A stretch of 64,000 nt of DNA from Blakeslea trispora (GCA_025331445.1 JAIWNE010000056.1:147647-211646), one strand, 5' to 3'; counted from the stretch's first letter, positions 10,703 to 24,875 are shown. Notes: generated from the letters alone by a model not told the origin. Made by a program: numbers and translations.

Positions 10703-13126
10703 TGTTCTCGTATATATGTGTGGGTGCAGCAGAGAGTTTGTATCTTGGAGAAAGAAAAGCAAAAAAAAAAGGAGAAAAGCTGTTCCCTTTTTTGAGGTCA
10801 CTCAAACAAACAAAAAATTTTCAAGTTCGACTTTTCAACTTCCGAAGCTAATTCAGGCACATATTTCATTATGGTTTCACCCTTAACAAAAGCATTACAG
10901 TCGACTTTGGCGTTTTTGTTGTTGTTGATATTATGTTTTGATTCGCCAAGCAAGGAGTGAGTTTCATCACTTGATAATGATTGGGTTTCTATAGAGAAGA
11001 AAATGTCAGAGATCAAAAAAAGTAATTTAGTTTGTTAGAAAACAAACAATGAAAATGAAGCCATTGTATTGAGCAGTAAAACGGGAGCTGGTGAGGCTGC
11101 ATTATTAAAAATTGCAAAAATTGAATGATAGTAAAGTTGTATTGAATTGGATCTTTGGCAGACATTACTTTGTACATATATAAAGACACATCTATCATAC
11201 TACAAATATTCAAATAAATATGTCATCTGATCTTGATAGATTTGTTTATTTATTATGAGAAAATTGTTCAAACAATTCTCACAAAAGACTTTTGGCCCAT
11301 AACATCTTGACTACAGATGCAGTATAGCTAAGTCTCTAGCATTCTATACAACACTCTAACAGACGAGTGAATAAACACTCTCTTCTCTATAGATTATAGC
11401 AATAACACCCTTTGTTTTCTCCCTCTAATAAAGTAAAATGATTCCTTGAGAGGTATTGAAACTATAAGCTTCGTCTGAATCAACTATCTGCATTGTAAAT
11501 CTGATTGAGGGCACAAGTAAGCTTTATATTAAGGGGTTTTGCTCAAAAGTAATATAGCTAATAAAACTAAACACTAATTTCTTCTTTCGGAGCAAGGAGT
11601 CTCTTCTTGGTCTTTGCTACAACTAAAAAATAAACTTGATTTCAAGAAGCTTTATATGAAAAAAAAAAGCCATTATCGGCATCATGCAATTCTTCACTAT
11701 TGTAATTCTCTTCATTCTAAATGAAGAGAAAGGTAGATTTATTCAATTGTAAGCTCAAGAAGAAGAGGAGTAACAAGTGAGTCTATTGTTATACAAAACT
11801 ATCAGCTTTGTGTTTATTTCAACTCCTTCCGTTTTAATAAACTTGTATTTTGTTCTCGAAAAAGCTTAGTGAAATCCAACCGTGTTTAGAGAATCACTAA
11901 CTTTTATTTAAAAGAAAATGTCCCAGTCATTGTATCTTTCAATTTATATATAAACAAGAAAACCAAAGGAGAATTCTTGCTATGAATTATACGAACAGGA
12001 CTGACTTCCAGCCTTAAGTCTAACCAGCTTTTGTTTACCATCAATTGTTTTTTTTTACCAAGTACAATGAACTGGAATTTTGAGGCTAAAGAGAAAGAAA
12101 CTCTGCCTACAGTAGAAGCACATATTCAAGAAGCTTGAGTAAAGAAGATCTGACCCATCAAGAGACACCAGCCCACGTGGCTCATGCTTCTGTTCTCTAA
12201 TCCTTTTGTATGACTATATTCCAAAAAAACAGTACCCAAAACAAACTTTTCATAAGTCAGCAAGACAAGTTGATTAAACAGTGGGATGAAGCCCTTACAA
12301 GTGAGATCCTGGACGAAATATTTGACAGAAAATCACTGTGAAGAGCACACATGCTACCTGAGTATAGGATTGTAGCGTTGTATGAAATTGTGGTGTAAAT
12401 GTTGTCAAGAGTCATTATGTGTTGACATATCAAACAAGTCAGGACCATAAAAGACGACCAATCCTTCAATGGACCTCTCAACAACGTGGCTATAACATTA
12501 CTGCGTTTCTTGTAGCTGCAAGTAACTTGCTAAATTGAAACATGTTCGTGTTTTTTTTTGTATCTCTACACTACAAAATCTTTGTGATTCTTTCTCAAAG
12601 AAATATGCTGTCATTGTCTAAAGCAAACAGAAATCATGTAGTGTTTCAACACCTTATGGTAATGCTTTTTTCTTTTGTTTTATTGCTACATGAACTTGAC
12701 TTACTTGGTCTTTAGCCCTTGGTTAGGGGGTGGAGCCTTTTTGTTATTTGCTCATTGCTTCTAGATTGTGCCTGCTAATAACAAGATTTTCTTTTCTCTT
12801 TGCATTATGGTGATCTCATTAAAAAAGAAAGAATTGACACGAATACAAATGAAGGCTATCTGATCTCAATCCCCATTTCTGAGGGGATGACAAACTAACT
12901 AGATTGCTTGCCAACTCGGATTAAACGTGTCATGAGTATGGTACACAATGTCAAAGTAGGACAATCCCAATCAAAAGATGTACACTAAAATGTGACTTGG
13001 GATTAAAGAGCCGCTTGTCCTTTGTAGTACCATCACTTATCCTGTCGGATAGACTTCTTATTCGTACTCCTTTTTTCTCTTTTCTTTTTCCTTTCTTTCC
13101 TTATCTTTTATTTTTCTAACTTTAAT
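10703..13126. other. gene-poor AT-rich region
   Basis: No gene here meets my standard. The minus-strand frames near 10.80-11.02 and 11.01-11.21 kb look low-complexity and lack family signatures. On the plus strand, 12060-12480 carries short amphipathic coding-like fragments (for example KQWDEALTSEILDEIFD) interrupted by stops and frame changes, which could be a decayed gene. The last 60 bp before 13127 are a pyrimidine-rich leader for the Rab gene. Confidence 0.4.
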
Positions 13127-14103
13127 ATGAGCAGAGACGACGAATACGATTATCTTTTCAAGGGTATAAAAGAAAAAGAAAGTGTATGTTTGACAGAACA
13201 TTATGCTGATTGTTTTTTATTATTGTTGACGTTTTAGTTGTTCTTATTGGTGATTCCGGTGTAGGAAAGACCAATCTTTTGTCCAAGTTTACCCGTAATG
13301 AATTCAATATGGAATCAAAGAGTACCATTGGTGTAGAGTTTGCTACTCGTAGTGTTCAAGTAGACAGTAAGACCGTTAAGGCACAAATTTGGGATACAGG
13401 TAAGTTTTACATTTGCTTCCGATCTAATCTCCGGAAAAAAGAAGGGGGAAATGTGGCTTTGGTGATTAATTCTTTGTTTAGCTGGACAAGAAAGATACCG
13501 GGCCATTACTAGTGCGTAAGTGTAAGAAGAAAGAGGGAACGGAGTTTCCGAGAGAGAAAAGAAAGGGTTCTAAGTAATATATATAGTTACTACCGAGGAG
13601 CTGTCGGTGCATTATTGGTGTACGATATTTCCAAATACAACACTTATGAGAATGTAATGCGTTGGTTGAAGGAGTTACGTGATCATGCTGATGCAAACAT
13701 TGTTGTTATGTTGGTTGGAAACAAGAGTGATCTGCGACATTTACGTGCAGTACCCACAGAAGAGGCCAAGCAATTTGCAGGTAAAAAAGAAAAAGCAAAA
13801 GCCAAAAAGGAGAGGAAGCTGATTTTGTTTTGTTCTAGCTGAAAATGGCCTTTCCTTTATTGAAACATCTGCTTTGGACTCAAGCAATGTAGAGCTTGCT
13901 TTTCAAAGAATTTTGACAGGTAGAAAACAGAAAGAAATAAAGAGAAGGAATTGGGACGCTAATCAATATGTCTACTAGAAATTTATCGTATTGTCTCAAA
14001 CAAGGCCTTGGAGTCATCTAGTGATGTAGCTAGACCTACTGCTGGACAAACAATTCAAGTAACTCAATCCTCTGATGAGCAAAAACAAGGTGGCTGTTGC
14101 TAA
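13127..14103 (+). CDS. Rab11/Ypt31-family small GTPase
   Basis: Ras-superfamily GTPase of the Rab11 class, which acts in recycling-endosome and trans-Golgi traffic. Six exons (13127-13163, 13238-13399, 13482-13515, 13587-13780, 13839-13919, 13979-14103) join in phase. The start [19 protein letters not shown] is typical of Rab11. The GTP motifs are all present: GDSGVGKT, the switch I segment STIGVEF, WDTAGQE (split by intron 2), NKSD and ETSA. The protein ends in Cys-Cys, the double geranylgeranylation site that attaches Rabs to membranes. Length is about 210 residues, as expected. Introns are 60-80 nt with standard ends. Ypt31/32 paralogues are common, so there may be another copy elsewhere. 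Confidence 0.95.
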
Positions 14104-15349
14104 GCCTTAGTTACTACATCACTTTCTATTTAATGTCTATATATGTTTTTTTCATTCTCTTAATATGATATCTTATTTCTTATTGCTCTTATTGGGATAC
14201 CAATACCCCCACTTATTATTCCTTCCCCCCTTCTCTCTCTTTTCAAAGAGAGCTTATAAGCTTGTTATTCAACTATTTTTAAATAAGAAAGGAATAAACT
14301 TTGCCTAATTCATTTGATACTCTATGGTACTTTTGTGTGATACAGAAATATCTTGAAAGAGATGCACTGTTTCCAGAAATGTATTGTATTCTGAGAGAAA
14401 CAAACTGCACAAAATGGCTAGATCACACTGACAAATATTGTATGTTTGAGAATGCATCAACATTAGAAAACAAATTGCACAGCTGCCCAATCTTGGGGGA
14501 GTGGCTCTTTAATTCGGCCATACTTGAAGCTCTGACAGAGTCCACAATGATTGCTTAAATGGACGATGCATCAGTAAAGCCGTATTTGAATGTGATGTTA
14601 GCCTCTCTTTTTGCTTTTCTTTGTTATGATCTACTACTACCCTTTCCTATTTTGTAGCTCCGCGTATCTTCAAGCAAGAAGCCAAGATATACACTTCCAT
14701 AGAGTAAGAATAAGCCAAATTCGTACACACAAACAACAATCAAAACATCAGCTAATGAGAACACTAATCGATAGTCTGGTCATTTGTTTCTCAAGATAAA
14801 AGAGAGAAAAACCAATCTTTTTGTCTAGTTATTGACAAAATCAATACACTACACTAAAAGGTAACAAGGCTGTTCAGAAAGTTGTTTGCAAGAAAGGCAT
14901 GTAACTTATCATGACTGAGGCTACAAACCTATCCCTTTTCCTAAGCATTTCCATTCAGGAACAACAAATTAAACTTGTGTCTGTGATGAATAACACCCTA
15001 AAGAATAGTGCTGATTCTACCATTCTTGAAATTGAGGGTCAAGCAGTCCTGATGATACGCTTCATGCAGCTTGCGCCGTTTTCAAACGAGCTCTCATCAG
15101 AGAAAACCACTCTTCTTTTTTCTTTTTTCTTTTGGAAAGACCAAAAACGAATCAGGTAAAGATCAAGTATGATCCTCGTCCCAAAAGTACCTAGCTGGCG
15201 ACAATATAAAACAAGGTTATTGAATAAATCTTTTTAGTATTAAAAGTTGCTTTAATTTGGCATTCTATTGTGACAACTAGAATATAATTCTAATTAAGAA
15301 AGAGTTGGTGATATGTATGCATATGAGTATATTACAAGGGAGAAAAGGT
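14104..15349. other. intergenic region with unsupported short frames
   Basis: Between the Rab stop and the GCN1 stop there are plus-strand frames at about 14301-14558 (85 codons, opening with TTG and having no early ATG) and 14911-15159. They have no recognisable motif or convincing splice context. They could be relics or chance ORFs, and I do not call genes here. Confidence 0.4.
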
Positions 15350-18300
15350 CTAGGATTCATTTTTCAGGATCTCGGCGACAGTAGGATCGACACGAGGTTG
15401 CAAAGCACTAAGTGCCTTTAAGGCAGTAACAGCACGTTCACGAACAATATCGCTTGTAGAATCAGAGTAGGATTTGACAAAAGTACGTTGCAATTGAGGC
15501 AAGAAAAGCTTGAGATGCATAGGTACCTTGTTCAACATAAGACTATTATAAAGAAAAAAGAAAGTTAAGAACGTTGTTTGTTGTCTACATGACAAATACA
15601 TACCTCAATGTTTGCAAAATAGCTGCCTTGACTTCAGCTGGGTAACGATCACCTAAAATACGAATAAGAGGACCAGTAATCTGTGTGACAAATGGCTTCA
15701 GGGCAGTAGCGTTGGTACGCTCAATCAAGTCACCGACAGCAAGAGCTGATTGTTCACGAACTTCAGTAGAGCCATACATCAAACCTTGCAAGAAAATTGG
15801 CAAGACACATCCAATACCCTTTGGTAAGCAGAAACCAGGAATATCAACACCAGCTTGACCAGCTGTTGTGATTGCATGACGAGTAGGTGCAACTAATTCT
15901 TCATACTCTTCCTTGGGCAAGGACTTGGTAATGGCGCTCAATGCACTCCAAGCAGATTGAATAACTTGTTCATATGGATCATCAAGAAGCAACATCAACA
16001 AGTGAATCCAATCGGGAATATAGAAAGAAGCATCGAGCTCAGATTCAGTGAAGAACTGCGCAGTGATGTCACAAGAAACAGCACGCTTGTGAGGGTTGTC
16101 ATCTCTGACATACTCCATAAGGGTAACAGTCAAGGTATGCAAACCATCTTCGTCATCGACAGATAACAAGAATGCTTCGGTAGTGGCCTTTAATGCTTGA
16201 ATAGTTTCTTCATCTTGTTCTACCATAAGTGTTTCGATCAATGCATCAAGAATGGCAATCAGACGCTTGTTCAAAGCTGGACCGGCTACAGTCACAAGCG
16301 AAGCAAGGGCGCGAGCGTTGAAAGCACTGATAGGCACAGTAATGAGTGTAGGAATAAGTACAGGGAATACGACATTGGATCGAACAGACATGATCTCCTT
16401 AAGAGCAGATAAAGCATATGTAGATGACTCATCAGATGATTGAAGCTTGTTGAGCAATGAAGGAAGAATGCCATCAATGGCCTTAGCACCAATGTTTTGA
16501 TGAAGAGTATCGAAGGCTATAAGAAACAAAATAAAAAAGAAGTTGAATTAGATATTTTAAATGTCATAATCAGAATTGAGGGGATTTTACCTTGAGCTGC
16601 TGCTTCACGCACTTCTTCGGAAGGATCACACAAAGCACCCTTGATAACAGGAATGATTTGATCAGCAAAGTCCATAACTTGAACCTTATCAGCAGAAGTC
16701 ATGATTTCACTGTAAGCAAGGGTGACACCCAAGCGAATGCTGTCATCGTCAGATTGCATATCTTGTTCAAGCACAGGAAGAATTTCGGGAAGAATACCTT
16801 CACCCAACTTCTGAACAAGGTCTCCCAAAGTACGACCAGCAACAGCTCGTTGTTCAAAGTTGTCGCTAGCCAAAATCTTGACTACCATGGAGATCATAGA
16901 AAGCATGATATCCTTAAGAGTACGAGGTGTGTTAGACACAAGTACCTTCCAGACTTGAAGAGAAGCTTGTCTGACAACACCAGAAGAATCTTGTCTGACA
17001 ATGTAAAGGGCAGACAGAATACGGTCTCTTCTTTCCTTGCCAAGAACTTCGATCAACTGCTTCTTCTTATCGGAACCATAATCTTCATAACCAGCATCAG
17101 CTTCGTCATCAGCCAACTCGTCCACATTACCAAGAGCTGTATCGTTGTTCTTGTTTGTGATACCTGTGATTCGGAACAAGAGTTCACCAACAAGTTGAAC
17201 TGAACTTTGACGAATACGCCACTTGCTATCGAAGATACCCTTCTCCAATTCAGGCAACAACAAATCAACGGCTTTAGTAGCGTAGTTGGTGACAATCATA
17301 CGACCAGCACGCAAAGAGGCTTCACGAACGTATTCAGATTCATCAGCAAGACCTGTAAGGATAGGAGGAATGATACGACCAAGATAAGGTTGGAAGCGGG
17401 TACCAAAGGTAGCAGGCAAATAGATCAAAAGTGAGATGAAACCTTCACGAACGTAAGCACGAGGAGAATCAGAATTAGAGATAATCTCAGGCAACAAGCC
17501 ATCAAGACGTTCGAGACCGAGACCGGCAAGAACTTCGGATAAACCTTGAGCAGCACCTTGTCTGTCAACACCACCAGAATCAGTCTTGAGTGTATCAAGC
17601 AAGTCAAGTACAAGACCAGGGAAGTTTTCTTCACCCAATTTTTCAACAAGAGCACCCAATGCTTTAGCAGCAGTACCACGAGCAGCAGGAACAGGATCAA
17701 CCAAGACGCCATGTAATCCAGGCATAATAATGTTAAGATAAGGCACAAGATCCTTCTGATCAGTCAAAGAAGCCATGTTACCTACAATTTGAGCAGACTT
17801 AGTCTTAATTTCAGTGGCACGCTCACGAAGACCACGTTCCAAGATAGGCATAACTAAGGCAAGAGAAGGAGGATCAATATAATGGACAAATGAAGTTTGC
17901 AAAAGAGCAGTGAGAGCAGGTGCAGTCTTAGTGTTGGGATCACTGAGAGCCTTCAACAAGACAGGAACAAGTTCTTGAATTTCAGGATTACTGATAACTT
18001 CACCAAACAATTGAAGAGAGCGGTTGGCAGCAGCTTGGACTTGAGAGTGTGTATCGGCCAATACTTCAGAGATACGAGGGATAATGTTGGGGAGAGAGAC
18101 AGATAGTTGCTTAGGAGCACAATAGGCCATAGAACCCAAAAGTTCAACTGAAGCCTTTTTAGTACGCCACTGTCTTTCTTCTAAACCTTCCAAAATAGAA
18201 GGCAAAATAAGCTTAACACAGTGACCACTGATCTTACTCATGATAACACGAGCAGCATCGGAAGAAGCTTCACGAACATCTAAATTAGCATCACTAGAAC

Positions 18301-21300
18301 AGACAAGCAAGAGAGGAATGATCTGAATAATATAAGGTTCAAACAAGCGACCCAAAGTGGCAGAGAGGGTTTCGAAGGCAAAGAGAGCACCTTGTCTGTA
18401 TTCATACATACGCTTGTTGTCAACAGCATCCTTCAAGCTGTTCATCACATTGCATTCCTTAAGAGCAGTGATACCGCGACCCTTAACAACACCGGCAAGA
18501 CCATAAGCAGCACCACGACGATGAGCGTACTTTTCACCCTTGAATAACTTGTTGAGCAAGGACTTGATCAAGCGAGGTACTTCGTCTTTACACATCTTAA
18601 TGAGAGGAGGCAAGCAATCAGCAACAGCACTTTGTACAGTTTCAGAAGGAGTATCCAGTGTTTCAATCAACTTCTCAACAGCTGTGCTAACCTTTTCGTC
18701 ACCAACATTTAAGTAACCTGCAGCACCACCATAGAGAATGACAGCAGCTTGACGAATGTGATCTTGAACATCGCTATTGTCGGTAGGTGAGTTCAAATAG
18801 GTCTCAAAAGTATCCAAGAAGCCTTCGATGTCTACGTTGCCGTAGGCGTTGATAGCGGCCATACCAGCTTCAAGCATACGTCTACGAACTTGTTCGTTGC
18901 GATCACCAAGTGCTTGTTCAGTAATCAAAAACTTACAGAAATTAGAAGCATTCTCAAGTTGCATCAAAGGAGCAAGAGCCTTAAGGGTAAGAGCAAGACC
19001 AACGCGTGCTTCCCAGGGGTCGACACGATCAAGTGTCTCAGGAATGACCATACCATATTCATCGTACTCAGGATCGAGAGGAGCAGCCAACTTCTTGTAC
19101 ATGGCATAGATAGCTTGAAGTGTGTCGTAAGCGGATTCAGGATACTCTTCAACAGCTTCAGCAAGTGCCTGACTAGCAGCTTGACGAACATAGTTACTAT
19201 CAGAAACAATGTAATCTAACAATTGTTCTCTAAAGTTTTCTTCAACTTCCATAGCATTGTCTTCCCATTGAGCCTTGGCCAATTCAGCGTTAGACTCATT
19301 TTCATCGTGACGAGCAACCCAAAGTTGAGGAGAATAGTCAATGTCAGTCAAGTCCAACAATTCCAATGCCTGAAGGGCAGCAGTACGAACAAGTACTTCG
19401 GAGGAAAGAAGACCTTGAAGAAGGGTGTCGATCTCGGCTTGTTCCACAGTTTCACCCATATTTTCGCAAAGAGTGACAAGAGAGGTCTTCGCTGTCTTAC
19501 TACAAGCAGGATAATCCCTGATGCTACGCAACAGGATGTCAACCATCTCTTGACGAGGCAAGATCAAAGACTCGCCATGAATACAATGGAAGTTGATGAT
19601 GTCAATGGCCATTGTGATCTGTTCAAGAATGGCTTCGTCATTTTTTTCACAACCGATACCACCTTGAGCAATCACTTGATAGAGGACAGGGAAGACGAAA
19701 CCAAAGGAAGCGGGAGGGAGTGCACGAGATTCAGTGATGAAGCGCAAGCGGAAGAGAACACGAGAGACAAGAGCACCCAAAGGTTCGTCCAACCAGCGCA
19801 TAGGAATGGGTAGAATTCTGTTAGAACGAAGAGTGGCCAAAGCAATGGCATCGCTGATAGGTTGAATATCATCAACAACACAACGACCTAGTTGACAGTA
19901 AGTATCAACCAAGAGTTCACCTACTAAGCGACCTGCGTGGTGCTTGCCGGCTTCAATCAAGATACGAACAAGATCTACAAGGTATTCTTCAGCAGCTTCA
20001 CTGTTTCCATTTACGATAGAGCTAACGACATCAAGACCCAAAGTCAATTGACCATGAACATGCTGAACGTGAGCACGAATTTCAGCTTCTTTCTTTAGTT
20101 GAGCATTGACAGCAGCTTGTTCTTCCTTGGTCAATTTTTGTGCCACGCCCTTCTTCTTGGCTAATTCAGCACGAAGCTCTTCTTCCCATTCATCATCGTT
20201 CTTTCCCTTTCTGTTGTTGCGACTCTCTACCTTCTTGTTCTTGTTGAGTACATCAACAAATGGTGTATCACTGGGTGCTTTCCAGATATTGCTTTCTAAT
20301 TCGCCAATATCCTTTATCAACTCAGGGTTCAGGTTTTGCTCAGCAAAATCAACAAATTCAACAATGGATTCAGGAGAGATGAAAACAAGGGTTGAGATAG
20401 CAGAAATAGCGGCTTGGTAGAAAAGCTCAGACTCTTGACGAGATTGAAGTGTCTGTTTAAGAATTTCCAAAATCTTGTGTTCCTTCTCCTTAATAAGCTT
20501 TCCAGGATCGACATGAGCACGCTGGACAAGAGTAATCCAGTTATACTTGTTGGTGGGAGAAGCAATGAGCTTGTGATGAGACAAGACCATCAAATCAATC
20601 AGTTCAATACCCTTGCTTGATTCAGGCAAGTCAGAAGCAAATGAAGTCATGGAATAGAGGACTGAAGCTAAGCGACTGATAGCAATGTCTTGTCTGTAGT
20701 CATCAGCATTTGTTGAGGTAACAGCTGTAGAATCCTTCACGTTGTGCTCAATATCCAAAAGCCATTTCTTGACAGCAGGCTTCATGAAATAGTTGAGTTT
20801 GGTAGCATCCTTAGCTGTGATGGCAGCTATTTCATCAAAAGTAGCACGACGTACAGTATGTTCAGGATGGCTGGTAGCAATCCAAACAAGGGCAATGGCT
20901 GCCAGATGTCCGGCACCTGTTTTTTCGAGAGAGTCTTGACTTTCGTTCATAAAGACATGGGCTAGTGCTCTGATGAACCAAGTACCCTCGTCAGCAGATA
21001 AAGCTTTTGTGTAGATACGATCCCATAAGAGATAGCTTGGTTTGGGTGAAGAGACCAACAATTGAGAAGGGTATTTTTGAGACTTCAACAGATCAGTCAC
21101 AGTGGAAGGAACAGAAGGCCAATGCTGAATACGACCTGAAATCATGGCAATCATCACATAGGCTTCAAGAGGACCATCCTTCCATACAAGAGGCTTATCG
21201 ACAATAGCGTTGAATGTTTTGAAAAGGGCTTGCAAATACTTGACGATGTTGGCACTCAAAGCAGCACTTGTAGAACCTTGATGATCCCAAACAGTAGAAC

Positions 21301-22941
21301 CTACAGCTTGAGCCCAGCTCTTTCTAGCCAAAGGCTTAGTAGCTTGAAGGCCATCTGTAGATGTCTTGACAGCCTTATCAACAAATTCCTTGTTTGCGGC
21401 GCAAAATTCATCGTTGTAAATCAAGACAGTCAGATGTCTACCAATACCATCGACAGCGGCGGCCATGGCCTGCTCATGGGCTTCCTTGGCAGTCATAACA
21501 AAATAACCTTCCAAAGCCTTTTGACTGACAGTTGGCTCAGTTGTTTGTGCAAGAGACGAGAGAGCGTTGTACATGACGACACGGTGTTCCCAAGAGTTTA
21601 CCTTACCACTTGTCAACAATTTGGAGATGCCATCGGCTACTTTGACAAGAGAATCTGTGTCACGACACTTGCAGGCCAATGCTTCCCAAAACGACTTGGC
21701 ACCATGGACAGTTGTAGGTGAAGTTGAGCGCAATTGGTTCATTAATGGATCAAACCACTTGTTTGCAAAGATGCTAGAGGGGTCAAATGAGAAAGCAGGT
21801 GTAGCGCGGGCAAGGGCCAACAAAACAACTTCGGGAGAACGAAGCATGACCTTATCTAAAACTGGCAAAAACTCTTTTTCAAACTTTTCTTTTGTAACGA
21901 ATGTCTTGATGAAGTCGACGAATGCATCCAATGCATCCAAATGGACTGCAGTTCTAGAAGACACAATGTTCTTGAGATAGTATTCAATCAGCTGAGGTTC
22001 CGCTTGCTCAATCATAGCTTTTCCATCTGTACGTGTCTTGAGACGAATGCTGACGTCCACTACAGTGCCAATCAAGACAGCATTTTTGAAAGAGGGTGTA
22101 CATGTCTGTGCGTTACTCAATGCGACCTGAAGAATGACTGGAATAGCTTCTGCGTTGTTTCGAATGGTACGTCGGACATCAGCAACAGCGCTCTTACTAA
22201 TTGTCTTTTTGCTGTTCATGAGTGAATCAATCAATACTGCTTGGGCATTAAGCACACTGGAAAACATCATGTTGGTCTTTGCGCCTTCTATGGTCACTTG
22301 TTTCAATACACATGAAAATAGCACATTGATCCATGTCAACAAGACAAATCGATCTGCTGCAGGGAATACACATTCACTAATATACAAAAGAGTCAATTGA
22401 GATCATTCAAAGGGTACAGTTTTTTTAGGCTTACCCAGTAGGTTTGCGCTTGCCATATCTCTCTGCCTCTCTGACAATTACAGGCACAAAGACCTTTTGG
22501 AAAACCTCGGCGTTCCAGTTGTTGAGTTCCTTCAATACTTCAATAATAGCCATACGAGAAGCACGATCCTGGTAACGTGGAATAGTCAAGAAGATGAGTT
22601 GTAATAAGGAAGGAAGCGACTCAACAGGAAGATCTATCACGTGTTGTTAGCTTTTTGTTGATGAATCTCGGGTAATGCAAACCTTTTCTACGAAGACGGA
22701 TCAAGAGTACATGATTCAAGAAGTCAAGTCTATCAGAAACACCAGAATAGGTGATCGTTGTCATGACTCTGGTCCTAATGAACTCGGGCCAACCAAGTTC
22801 GCCAGTATTTTCTTGCAAATCTGTCATAACAGTTTTGTCGACCTTTAAGAAAATAGAAGTGAAAGAAACGAAAAAAAAAATTTAAACCTATCATTTTCTT
22901 TAAACAAATTTATAAAATCTGAACATTTCACTTACAAGCAT
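15350..22941 (-). CDS. GCN1: Gcn1, HEAT-repeat activator of the Gcn2 kinase
   Basis: Very large ribosome-associated HEAT-repeat protein that, with Gcn20, passes the uncharged-tRNA signal to Gcn2 in the general amino acid control pathway. Six exons (22936-22941, 22683-22842, 22435-22633, 16591-22376, 15604-16516, 15350-15542) join to 7257 nt, or 2418 residues, somewhat shorter than yeast Gcn1 (about 2670). Consecutive HEAT helices cover most of the protein. The central stretch (KKASVELLGSMAYCAPKQLS, then ALVMPILERGLRERATEIK) is the eEF3-like region, and the following part contains the Gcn2 RWD-binding region of the family. The first coding exon seems to be only six nucleotides (ATGCTT, then GTAAGT). 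A downstream ATG in exon 2 at about 22827 is the alternative start. Many long frames on the opposite strand are shadows of this gene. Confidence 0.96.
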
Positions 22942-23025
22942 GATTTTCCCCTTTACTTTTTTTTTGATTTTATTTACTTTTACGTCACGAGATATTCAAG
23001 AAGAAGAAAAAAAAAGTGAACTTTT
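22942..23025. promoter_or_regulatory. 84-bp divergent GCN1/COQ8 intergenic region
   Basis: Only 84 bp separate the start codons of two head-to-head genes, so promoter elements and 5' UTRs must overlap or be very short. The stretch is A/T-rich with a pyrimidine run; no TATA box stands out. Confidence 0.5.
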
Positions 23026-24875
23026 ATGTCTCTTTCTCGTAGCTTAGTTGATCTCTATGTGTTGGCAAGTGGTGTGTCCAAAGTAGGAACAACACTGGTA
23101 GCTAGCCAAACGTCAGCACTTTGTCACCATGTCAAAACCTCGAGTTTGTTAAATCCTACACCTATGACTCCAGAAACAACAGCTACAACTGACCAACCTA
23201 TAGACCGAGAAGTAGCTATAGAAGTTCCATTTCCTGAACATAACGAAACCGCAGTAACATCACCTCCTTCAACCGCAGCAGCTTCGACCGCAGTACCAAC
23301 TTCACTCGACTTGGACAAAAAAGTGATATCAGAACCTTCTTTAGAGCCTACAGTATCAGAGTTGAAAGAGACTGTTGCGATTGATGAGCCGATCGCGCAA
23401 GCAGATCCAACCTTATTGACACAACCAGGATCTGAAAATAGTGTGTCCGAGATCCAACGCAAACAATTAAAGGAATCTCGTATCCCTACTACCCGTATTG
23501 GTAGACTTTGGAACTATGGTACCTTGGCTACAGGCATGGGTATGGGAGCCATCAATGAATCATTCAGGCGAGCAACAGGGCTATCACAGGAGAATTCGGG
23601 CTCCGTTATGCTCAGTGAGAGTAATGTCAACAGACTGGTTGATAAGCTCTCTCGTATGCGAGGTGCAGCTTTGAAGATGGGTCAAATGCTAAGTATTCAG
23701 GGTATTCAAGCTTCAGGCAACAAGACAGGCATGCCTCCTCAGCTCGAACAAATCTTATTGCGTGTTCATGATAGTGCTAATTATATGCCTCAGAAACAAA
23801 TGGAAAAAGTGATGAGTAAAGAGCTAGGCAGTGATTGGCAATCTTATTTTAAGGAATTTGATCCTGTCCCTATCGCTGCTGCCTCCATTGGTCAAGTACA
23901 TGCAGCCACACTGGCTGAGACCAACGAATCTGTCGTGATCAAGGTGCAATACCCAGGCGTTGCTGATTCAATTGACAGCGATCTGAGCAACTTGAAGGCA
24001 CTTGTGACATTCAGCAATTTGCTGCCTCGCGGTCTATACCTTGATAATACCATTCGAGTAACTAAAGAAGAACTCGCCTGGGAATGCGATTATATACGTG
24101 AAGCCAATAATGCTATTCGCTTCAAGTCATTGTTAGAAGACGATCAACGATACAAGGTGCCCAAGATGTTTAAGGACCTTTGTACCGAACGTGTATTAGT
24201 AAGTGAACGCTTGACCGGACGTGTTTTAAGTAAAGCCGTAGAAGAATCACAAGAAGTTCGCAATCAGGTAAAGAGAATCCATGAATGTCAATTGTACACA
24301 ATTGTAGCTAAAAAGGGAAAAAAAAACTATACATGATATAGTTGGGTGAAAATCTTTTACGTCTCTGCCTTCGAGAAGTATTCTCTTTCCGCTTTATGCA
24401 AACAGATCCAAATTGGTCCAACTTCTTTTATAACAAAAACCAAGTAGAATTGCTCGATTTTGGTGCCTGCCGAGAATATTCCAAAGATTTCTTGGATCTT
24501 TATGGCCGCATCTTGATGTCAGCAGCTAGAAACGACCGTGAAGGCGTATGGGAGTATTCTAGAGCGTTAGGGTTTGTAACAGGTTACGAAACTGAAGTGA
24601 TGCGTAATGCTCATATTGACAGTGTCATGGTATTGGGTGAGCCTTTCAGACAATCTGCACCAGATGATTTTGATTTCATGAGTCAGACAATCACACAGCG
24701 TGTTCGTGAAACTATTCCTGTGATGTTGCGACATAGACTGACTCCTCCTCCAGACGAGACCTATGGTCTTCATAAGAAACTTTCAGGTGCATTTTTATTA
24801 TGTACAAAGCTTGGTAGTAAATTTGATACAAAGGCTGTCTGGAGAGAAGAGGTTGAAAACCATTTTAAAATGTAA
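23026..24875 (+). CDS. COQ8: COQ8/ADCK-type atypical kinase for coenzyme Q synthesis
   Basis: UbiB-family protein of the mitochondrial inner membrane needed for the CoQ-synthesis complex. Two exons (23026-24267 and 24342-24875) join in phase to 591 residues. A Ser/Thr/Pro-rich N-terminal region (about residues 30-145) precedes the core. The diagnostic KxGQ motif appears as LKMGQMLS, the alanine-rich nucleotide loop as AAASIGQVH, the conserved lysine in VVIKVQYPG, the catalytic-loop equivalent as TDPNWSNFF and the metal-binding DFG as LLDFGACREY. The last two lie just after the intron in exon 2. The usual His of the HTDPNW motif is Gln here (QTDPNW). The start fits a mitochondrial presequence (MSLSRSLVDLY, few acidic residues). 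The gene is tail-to-tail with a GST-like gene, 59 bp between stops. Confidence 0.93.

Noticed and set aside
12067..12484. Possible gene with pieces such as MNWNFEAKEKETL and KQWDEALTSEILDEIFD
   Set aside because: Stops and frame changes every 20-40 codons, no consistent splice sites, no family match. At most a decayed gene.
14301..14558. 85-codon frame with several Cys and Trp residues downstream of Rab11
   Set aside because: Opens with TTG, has no early in-frame ATG, no splice partner and no recognised motif.
16592..22400. Many plus-strand frames of 60-200 codons opposite GCN1
   Set aside because: They are shadows of a single 5.8-kb GCN1 exon, lack motifs, and mirror its codon pattern.
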